A DNA stretch of 64,000 nucleotides from positions 157,642,793 through 157,706,792 of the forward strand of contig CM043958.1 of the NCBI GenBank assembly GCA_014529385.2. The letters run 5' to 3'. The notes beneath the pieces are model-generated. The model searched no databases and was not told where the DNA came from. It was given only the letters and a program-made list of their open reading frames with translations. The translations under genes and the position numbers were made by a program. Shown piece after piece: positions 56,172 to 64,000 of this stretch. This DNA comes from Adiantum capillus-veneris. Taxonomy: Eukaryota; Streptophyta; Polypodiopsida; Polypodiales; Pteridaceae. How positions within the stretch are numbered: position 1 is the first letter of the stretch; each line of letters starts with the position of its first letter.

Positions 56172-57289
56172 GCATAGTAAGAAAGAAGTGAAAAAGAAAG
56201 GAGGGGGGAAAGGAAATAAAGTGTGCTGAGAGGTGAGGAGGGAGAGGGAGAGAAGGCAATTAGAGGATGAGAGAGGAGGAGGGTTGGAAGTTGGTGATAC
56301 AACCTGGAGGAGCAAGAGGGGCATGTATGACAAAGATTGCAGAAATAGTATGGAATGAAAATCTTTATACAGAAGAATTTGCAAAAGTAGACCACCCGGT
56401 TGTCTGAAGTAGACATCTCCAAACCGTGTAAAATTTGTGTAAATTTTCTTCTTCAAAGTTGTAGAGCACAAAAAAAAATCAAGAGAGCAAGGAATTGATT
56501 TGAAATGTTGATTCTAACCAGGCAAAATTTGATCTGCAAAATTTTGCAACTTGTCCTATACGACCTGTAAGTAGTATAATGACATTACTCAAAATCAACA
56601 AGGATTCTGAGAAAACTTTCTTTTGCAAAGTTGAAGAGCACAAAATATTGTTGGGAGTCTCACAAATCGGCTTGAATGGACATGTTTTGATTGAAAAAAA
56701 TTGATCTGTAAAAACATGCTGAAATTGCTGTGTTTTTGTCTGCTTCCCGATCAAGCTTCAATGGTGCTCTCCAATCCTCAAGCTTTGATACCAATTCAAG
56801 AGCAGGAGCAAAAGTGTGTGCATGTGTGCGCAACAATGGAGAAGAGAGAATAAGAGGAGACACCATTTGTGGACGCCTATCACAATGGTGTCATTAGAGT
56901 TATGAGTCCTTATTATTTTATGTAGAAAGAATGGTCGGTGTTAGTTCCCAATTAGTGTCTGACCGCCCCCAACACTTAGGCACAAAGTAAGAATGAAATA
57001 TTATTGATGACATGTAAAGTGCGTAATGGTTCATAAAAGTGAAGAGAAAATTTAACAATAGCATTAGTATCAACACTTTGAATCATATGCTTTTCAGTTC
57101 TCAACATGACATAATCCCACCTTTTGAAAACATGATTCATGTGGTGTTGTTTGCATACTTAGTGTATTATTCTTGCAAGTATTTTATGGAGCCATGAATA
57201 TTTGAAAACATGAGGTGTTGCCTGCATGCTTAGTTTATTATTATTGTATTTTATGACAGCGTAAATGTTAGTAAAAATGAAATGGAAAT
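56171..57289. other. Unassigned stretch
   Basis: No recognised gene. A sequence resembling a tRNA-Met primer-site complement (GCTTTGATACCA, about 56780-56791) lies here but no adjoining LTR start was recognised. A unit of about 75 bases ('gaaaacatga...gtggtgttg..tgcat.cttag') is repeated at about 57127 and 57206. Confidence 0.3.
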
Positions 57290-59875
57290 CAATAGCAAAA
57301 TCATCAGCAGCTAGAACCTATTAGACAATCGACAAGCTAGTGTAAGAAGTGAATGTCCATAAATAACTTTAAACGATGATTTTCCAATAACAGAATGAAT
57401 GGTGTTGTCGTATGAAAATTGCAAAATGTGTAAGTAATCATCCAATTTTATCTACAGTGAGAACACATATGCTTTCAATAAATAAATAATTATACGAGTA
57501 GTCGGCTCAGTCCATACATTAGATTTAGGATGAAAAGATGATGTGAAGTCAAGTGCAATGCCGAGAGTTTCAAAGAGAGTGGCTTAAAATGCACTACAGC
57601 ACTTTGAATCTTAATAAAAAATGATAACTTTAGGTAAATCATGATGTGGAAAAATAGATTTCAAATACAAGAGTGTAGCTTTTTGTGTAATGGGAGTTTT
57701 GTTACATAGAATGAAATATGCTTGTTTACAACATGATCACTCATTGTCTACATTATATCATGCCTATGTGCAATAGGAGAATGACCAATAATAAAAGCCA
57801 TTGAAATTGGTTTTTAAGGAATGGGTATTGGTTGCAAAAGGTCTAGTTTCTTACCTTCTCGTAGAATCAATCTTTTGACAAACGAAACATGTTTCAACAT
57901 ACTTTTTAACATCAATTCACATAGTGAGCCAAAAGAAATCATGATTGAAATTTTGGTATGTAGCAGCAAAAGCTCAATAGACTTCATATGGTGGTTTATG
58001 CAATTCTTCAATGATCATGACTTGACAAAATGGTTAAAATAAAGCTTTTGCTTGAAATACAAAAATTGGTCTTGAATGGTGTACTCCAGAAATGGATGTG
58101 TATCATGCTAAGTAATGTGTAATTATGTGGTCGTAAAATCTTTCTCTTGTGTGTATGTATTAGCAATGGATGTAAATGATGTACGTTTTATGATAGATAG
58201 ATTATTACGACAGGATCTTCTCCTCAAAACATCAACCATGTTATTTTATTTCCTGAATTGATATTGAATAGTTAGTTAAAAACTTTGAATAAAAAGGCCC
58301 ATTGAATGTGTATATCAAAACTTAATAGGTTGAGAGAGCAAATATATGATGCTTCTCTAATTTTTTTTATAACAAAATCAAAACAAACTAAATAATGATT
58401 CCAAATTTTAAGTGTATATGTAACAGTTATGAGTTCCTTGTCATTCTACATAAGGGCAACACCTTTGCATTTTTCACTAGCATCTATCACAAGGACAAAG
58501 AATGAAAAAAAAAAACATAAATTTAAAATGAGTATGTTGGTCAGTAAATCTTTCAAAGCTTGAATAGATAAGCCATGCAAGTCAGTCTATGATTTTCTTC
58601 AGAACAATGTGAGATAATGTGCATCCTACGCAAAATTCATGACAAATTTTTATAATAACTACATAAGCCAAGAAAGAGTCTCAACTCAGGTAGATTTCTA
58701 AGAACTAGCCACAATTTGATAGCCTCAATTTTCTTAGGAGCTACATGAATCCCATCCTTAGAGAATACTTGATGTTAGATTGAAATAAAGATATTCAAAT
58801 CTTTCTTAGCAAATCGAAGCACGTGCAAGGTGCTCTTTTTGTTCATACATAGCTTACTAAATATCAATGCATCATCAAGGCATACAATCACAAAAACTTG
58901 GTGATAATTGAAAATGCAATCGGTTATATGTGTGAAAGTAGAAGGTGCAATTAACCTAAATGACATAACAAGAAATTTAAAGTACTTTGTTTGAGTTCTA
59001 AATGTAGTTTTATAAATGTCTTTGATTTGAGGCCAAAATTTACTAAAAATAGTAGCTCCTTTCAATTTATCTATTAAGTCATCTAAAAATAGTAGCTCCT
59101 TTTTGTTTATCTAACAAGTCATCTAGCTGAAGGATAGGGAATTTGTTTTGATTGTGATTTTGTTCAAAGCTCGATAGTCTATACATACAAAAGGTTCCAT
59201 TCTTGTTCTTGACAAGAAGAACATGTGCTCCTTATGGTGAGCTAGTATGCGTGATAAGTCCCCTATATGCAATTCTTAATTTTGGACGTGTATCTCTTTG
59301 TGTGCAAGTGGATTTACATGATCAAGTGCACAAGATTGTGGTTCACTTCTAAGAATGATGTAAATTCCATGATCTCCTAATTTAGAAGGTGGTAAATTAC
59401 ATCTCTGTTCATTCATAAAACAAACTTGAAATCGTGTGAGACATGGATTGTGTGGCTCATTACCTATATGTGTTCCATGGGTAGTTCTTTCATTGAAAAG
59501 AAAGTATGTCTTTTCTTGTTTAGAAATTACCCTCTTTGCTTGGGTGTGAAATAAAAATAAATTTTTTATGTTGATTGATGATTGCTTTTAGGTGAATTAA
59601 CATTGTCATGTGTAAATGAGAGAGAATGTGTAGGATAATCAGTTTTGAGACTCATGAAGAAATAGCATACCCAAAATCATGTCAATATTATGCAGAGGAG
59701 CATTAAGAAATGTTATTTGTTGATTGAAATTTTGCATGCTAACCATTAAATCCTCCACATGGTGATAGTACTTTTGGTTATTGAACACAGTTTTCACTTT
59801 GTGCTTATATTTGATTTGAGAGAGAGAAAGTTTAGGTACTAGATGTGAAGAAATAAAATCATGGTTGCTCCCCAT
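57290..59875 (-). pseudogene. Decayed Ty3/gypsy pol: protease, RT, RNase H, integrase
   Basis: Read from 59875 downwards. Protease: GSNHDFISSHLVPKLSLS with MILGMLFLHE (59639-59875). [22 protein letters not shown] and VCLDDALIFSK (58775-59065). RNase H: VIDASEKCKGVAL and YTLKIWNHYLV (about 58390-58500). Integrase zinc/core end: CFVKRLILREGKKLDLLQPIPIP-like text (57814-57900), then LFETLGIALDF, HPKSNVWTEPTT and DNTIHSVIGKSSFKVIYG (about 57340-57580). The order protease-RT-RNase H-integrase defines Ty3/gypsy. Many stops and frameshifts. A 42-base tandem duplication lies at about 59045-59130. Its probable 5' LTR is at 60835. Confidence 0.85.
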
Positions 59876-59977
59876 ATATAGACTTGGCTCCTATATTTTT
59901 GCAGAGGCCCCCTCTTAGTTCTCCTTCTCCTTCCAAGCATTCCATTTGCAATTTACAAGTTGTGAGTTTCAACGAAT

Positions 59978-60018
<41 letters not shown>

Positions 60019-60834
60019 CCACACATTGAAATAACTCGTGTAGATGACACTTTTTGATAAATTTAGTTTCATACCTCCATGATATTAATGGTGTATCTTT
60101 GAGGGATATACCCAACCACTGACGTCTTTTGATCAAGGATCTCTCTTGCAATTTAGTCATTGTAGATTTTGTTAGCTTTCGGTTTGGTCATTCAACAATG
60201 CATGCCAGACTCTACATGGCTCTACCTTCACCTTGTCTACTATTGATAAGCCTTGGAAAAAGGAGTCAAATTTTCTTGTGTTGTTTATAGGGGACATTCT
60301 ATTGTTGTTGCGATTACTTGATTTTATAAGTCTTGAGTTGGGGTGTGGTTCTACCTTGGCCTTGTCTTCTTATAATGAGCCTTGGAGTGGTAGCTTACAA
60401 AGGGAGACATTCACTACCAACATGGAGTTGGCCATGTCGATAGTACATGCATCATATGTTTTGTAGGGAATTCTCTCTTGCAAGCCCAACCAACTTCCAT
60501 GCTTGCTCTCTCCTAGATTGGTCCTCTGTGTCGACCATCATTATCTCCACACATATCATATTGTTGCCCCAATGTGTAATGCGAACCTCCCACCAACTAA
60601 GCCATGAATCCAATACATCAATATTTTTGTCCATGCAATTTTCACTTTGCCACAATTGTCAAATGAGGGACAACTATACTGCTACTGATTCCTTTGATAG
60701 AGCAAGTTGCCAACCTTTGCACATGTTGTTTGTCTCTTAGATAGATGAAGCTATGTATTTTGTTGTGTGTCTTACCATATTCTGTTAGCACTACCCAAAG
60801 GTCAGACATTTGTTTTGTTTGAGCACACTCCACT
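59876..60834 (-). other. Probable Ty3 gag/leader region, not recognisable
   Basis: By position this should be gag and leader of the minus-strand Ty3 relic. No capsid motif survives. (CT)n lies at about 59978-60014. A phrase 'taccttcaccttgtct..gataagccttgg' at about 60223 recurs at about 60350. Open frames below 100 codons are unconvincing. Confidence 0.3.
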
Positions 60835-61925
60835 TGTAATGGAAATGGCCTATGAACTTTGAGAATAGCGGAAGGAGAATTAAAGATAGCATTTTTGTGA
60901 GATTAGTTTGAGAACATAGAGGGTGAACTTAATTGATGGTAGCAACATAAACATAGTACTTAATTAACTTGGCATGAGAAATACTTTTGCAAGAGAGAGA
61001 GAGAGTTTAGAGAACTTGACAACAGTTGAGGACCGGATTTATGTGGAGCCAGTCCCCCCTCCAATAGGAATTTGTATTATAGATTCTCCCGTTAAGAGAG
61101 ACTTGGTACAATACAATCTTTGTGTTCCTTGTGACCTAGGTGATGCAATGAAGATGGAAAGCTTCATGCATCACGAGCATAACATAAACTTTGTAAAAAG
61201 CATTAACTATCCCAAGCCTCAGTCGTCCCAAGGCCTCAAGCACCTTAGAAGGTGGAGAGAGCTAGCAGGGAATAAGGGTAGAGAAGAGAAAGAAAAAACA
61301 TTTCATAAAAGAAAGAAATATTTTTTCACTTATCATCACTCTTCTTGCTAGCATACATAATAGCATAGTAATGAAGATGGAGAAGATAACAACAAGCTTA
61401 AGCATTGAAGCATGGCTCTTGGTTGGATTTGCATTCCATAGCCAAGAGTGTTGGTGTAAGATCTCAACTTCTCTACTAGCTTGGAGAAGGACATGGAGCT
61501 CTTGCACTTTGTACTTTACACCATGAGAGTGTGTGTGGGAGAGTATGCCCTTCAAGCAGCCCCCCTTCTTGCTTTGGTCGACCCCCCCCTTGTAGCTCAT
61601 GCTTGAAGCTCACTGGACCCTTCCAGGCCTAGCCAATTACATGCAAAAGGCATATCAAGGAACAAGGGTAGCCTTGGGACAAGTGTCCCCCTTTCCCCTT
61701 TGAGAAAGAGGACTTGATAAATGCAAAAACAATTTAATTAAATTAACTAATTTATCATTGGACCCCTTGGGAGGCCAACCATGAGAGACTAACCATGAGG
61801 CTTTAAGCACACCATGAGTGCAACATGGGTAGGGGCTTGACATGTGTCCTTGCTGCCTCTTGAGGCTTGGGCTTTCCTTTTGTGTGTGTGTGTGTGTGTG
61901 TGTTCTCTCTCTCATCCCCCTAGCT
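60835..61925 (-). repeat. LTR of family R1, copy 2
   Basis: The start 'tgtaatggaaatggcctatgaac' aligns with the start of copy 1 at 679. Shared blocks follow in order to a (GT)n tract (about 61880-61902) and TCTCTCTC. The bases left of the start (GCACACTCCACT) could be a badly mutated primer site. It flanks the minus-strand Ty3 pol relic at the expected 5' side. Confidence 0.6.
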
Positions 61926-61983
61926 TTAGGGCTCGCCCCCTCTTGAGGAGGCATTGGATTTTACTTTTTGAACACCTTACCCT

Positions 61984-62135
61984 CAAGCACCTTAGTCAGC
62001 AAGCACGACAAAGCACCTAAAGCTTGGGTAGTGTTCCCACAAGCACCTCAAGCATCTTAGTCAGCAAGCATGACAAGCACCTCAAGCATCTTAGTCAGCA
62101 AGCACAACAAGCACCTCAAGCTTGGGCCGGGTTCC
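61984..62135. repeat. Short minisatellite, about 36-base units
   Basis: Three to four copies of 'agcacctcaagcatcttag' followed by 'tcagcaagcacgaca', with small changes, and two copies of a 'cttgggta/ccgggttccca' variant. Confidence 0.75.
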
Positions 62136-64000
62136 CATCTCAAGCACAACCCAAATGAAAGATGCATTTCCAAACTGTCATGGTCGGGGGCAGCGCATCC
62201 TTGCCGTCCATCTACACTTCATTCTCTTGCAGAATTGCGAAGCTTGGCCGCCAAATTGCTGCACTTCAACAACTGTCAAGAAAACCCAAACCCCATCAAT
62301 TAGCAACTGACACCTCATCACCTAGCACTGCAAACACTACAAGCGACAGAGAACACACCCCTCAACAGCAATCATCTGTCAACAAGGGACCATTCCCTAC
62401 TCCTCCTATGCCTTGGCCACTTCGTGAGATTATGGCTTCCCATGGAGATAACCTGAACTGGGTTACTTCTTCCAAAAAAGACTCGTTTGCAATGTCAATT
62501 TCCCCAAATGCCACAAATGCATGGACCAAGTAAGTGCCAAAGATACCACGGTTTCTTGCTTTAATGGGGGATAATATGTGCATAAATACAATGAGCTAGC
62601 CAAGCTGTTTTTCTTGCAAATCTTGAGCAAGTGAGGTAAACCTGGTCTGGAGGTGGGATCACTAATGAAGGCAAGGAGGCAAATGGGTCTTTTGTAATAG
62701 GAGTCGCCACTAAGAGTTCCCGCAACCAAAGTGTTCACAACATGCACGACGGACGTATGGGTCTGTCGCCAAGTGAACTTGGCTGAAACTAGTAGAGATG
62801 GCCCATGGGTCTCTCTTGGATGTGGCCATGTAGAATTTTTGCAAATCAACCTTGTTGTTGCATGACTTCCTGCAATTTGCACTCTTAAAAAATTGCCATT
62901 CACCTGCCGATCCCTTCGTGCTCCTCGCAAAGAGCAGGACACTGGTTATGCGGCGTTTTAAAACACTTGACGGGGGAGAGAGGTCTCTGACAAGAGGCTG
63001 GTGGGGCTCAACAGGTGGCATTCATGCTACGAGCTTGGAGCGCATTTTCAAATTCATGGACATGAGGGGCCCGCAAGGTAATGTTCTTGGCAATACAGGC
63101 AAAGATAGTTATTCCCGTGGTGGCCTCAACCCATCATTGGAGAACCATGACCAATACCAACTCATACCAACTCATGGCTTTGGAATGTGGATTGATCAGT
63201 TCCAATTTAGCGGCCTATGTATGGGCAAAGTTTTGAAGGAAGCTGTCGATTTGTTTGGCTCAAGATTGTGAAGCCAAAAGCAAATGCACAAGTTCTCTAG
63301 AGGACAAAGGCAGAGGCAAGCTTAACAAAGTTAGCAGTACCAATACTTAGTTATTGCCTCGGGAGGTCCGACAATTGTTGTCATAAATGTGACACGAAGC
63401 TTCGTTTGGCTCGAGAGTTCGAAGCCAAAGGCAAAGCAAGAACTCACAAAAGGACAAGGCAAAGGCAAGCTGGATAGAGACTTTGACAAGAACAACAGCA
63501 GAAGAAGGTGGGAGCGGGCCGCAAACCACAGACCATGTCCCACCCCTCCTTTATGGTCACAATCAATCAACAGTGTCAAAATTTGATGGCAACTGTCCGA
63601 TCCCAGATGTGAAGGGCACACGAACTTTAATGTTAACTAACTTAAGGTGAATGAAGTGCATGTGAACTAAATTAGACCTGTATGTGAATTGTGCATAAAA
63701 TATGACCATTTGTGTAATTGTGTACACTAAGAAAACATTTTCCCGTGGTTTTTTTTTTTTTTGTTTGTTTGAAAGAGGGGAGGGGGGGGGGGGGGGGGGC
63801 ACATTCCCTGATGTTCGTGCAAACTTGATCCCTCCTAAACAAAAGGCCAACATCCCCTGATGATCGTGGGCCCTACAAGGGGGCTGGTATACAGTGCCAA
63901 AGGGCCACCAAGTGAACCTTCGATCCAAGCATTAAGGACACTCCCACATCACCTCTAACCACAAGGTGAAAACACTAGTAGTATTATTCTATGAGACTGA
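62136..64000. other. Unrecognised open frames and low-complexity DNA
   Basis: Plus-strand frames at 62162-62533 (123 codons; GRQIAALQQLSRKPKPHQ then Ser/Thr/Pro-rich) and 62852-63271 (139 codons; IDQFQFSGLCMGKVLKE) match no family I know; the first could be an exon or retroelement piece. A block 'gtttggctc.agattgtgaagccaaaa' at about 63256 is repeated at about 63403. A poly-G run of about 18 lies near 63782-63799. Confidence 0.3.

Noticed and set aside
55313-56422. A 369-codon minus-strand ORF
   Set aside because: It is built entirely of GA/GT/CA repeat translation (Ser-Leu, Cys-Val, Thr-His runs) and has no independent coding signal.
56780-56791. GCTTTGATACCA as a second tRNA-Met primer site
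   Set aside because: One mismatch and no LTR beginning with TG next to it.

Overview
The window comes from the nuclear genome of a land plant with a large, repeat-rich genome. The one intact cellular gene is an intron-containing EIF3B of plant type. Nearly everything else is retrotransposon debris, microsatellite or unassigned AT-rich DNA. Ty1/copia and Ty3/gypsy relics together with a Penelope-like element (PLE) suit a fern, lycophyte or gymnosperm better than a small-genome angiosperm, but nothing here fixes the species. No tRNA, rRNA, CRISPR or bacterial-type feature was found.

Bases 1-12058 are a patchwork of broken LTR retroelements. In order they are: a plus-strand Ty3 RT/RNase H fragment; a minus-oriented LTR with an initiator-tRNA-Met primer site (666-1915); a field of degenerate short repeats (2290-3440); a probable copia polypurine tract and 3' LTR (about 5026); an unrecognised segment (7180-8175); a minus-strand Ty3 RT/RNase H relic (8176-9120); a copia 5' end running from LTR to integrase (9136-11665); and a Ty3 gag scrap.

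Bases 12059-29521 are one minus-oriented LTR element of about 17.5 kb. The evidence is 1.07/1.06-kb LTRs with TG...CA ends, a 5-bp near-perfect target duplication, a tRNA-Asp primer site (28447-28464) and a polypurine tract (13129-13140). Reading along the minus strand it holds a leader with a roughly 299-bp tandem array, each unit carrying the palindrome GTCTATCGCGATAGAC; a 5'-truncated PLE; a partial gag; a longer PLE with an uninterrupted 669-codon RT frame; a second gag with three zinc knuckles; a retropepsin; a fourth knuckle; and a C-terminal frame with repeated W-I-P / Q-G-F-Y / I-W modules. No LTR-type RT, RNase H or integrase was seen. Each PLE 3' region holds a sequence that folds as a minimal type I hammerhead ribozyme. 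This composite of a gag-protease LTR element, a PLE RT and hammerheads is the most unusual structure in the window.

Bases 29522-35217 have no recognised gene. They contain a compound microsatellite, a 12-bp perfect hairpin and a MITE-like inverted-repeat element (32751-33245). EIF3B occupies 35218-39418 in 11 coding exons, giving 727 residues, and one intron uses a GC-AG splice pair.

Bases 39419-64000 are again repeats. They include dispersed repeat pairs (40.6/48.25 kb and 43.05/46.74 kb), a broken gag frame with a CCHC knuckle (47516-47934), long CA/GA arrays, a decayed minus-strand copia gag-protease-pre-integrase region (52100-53704), GA/GT compound arrays (55.25-56.17 kb), and a decayed minus-strand Ty3 pol (57290-59875) next to an LTR of the same family as the one at 679. 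The last 2 kb hold a short minisatellite and unrecognised open frames.
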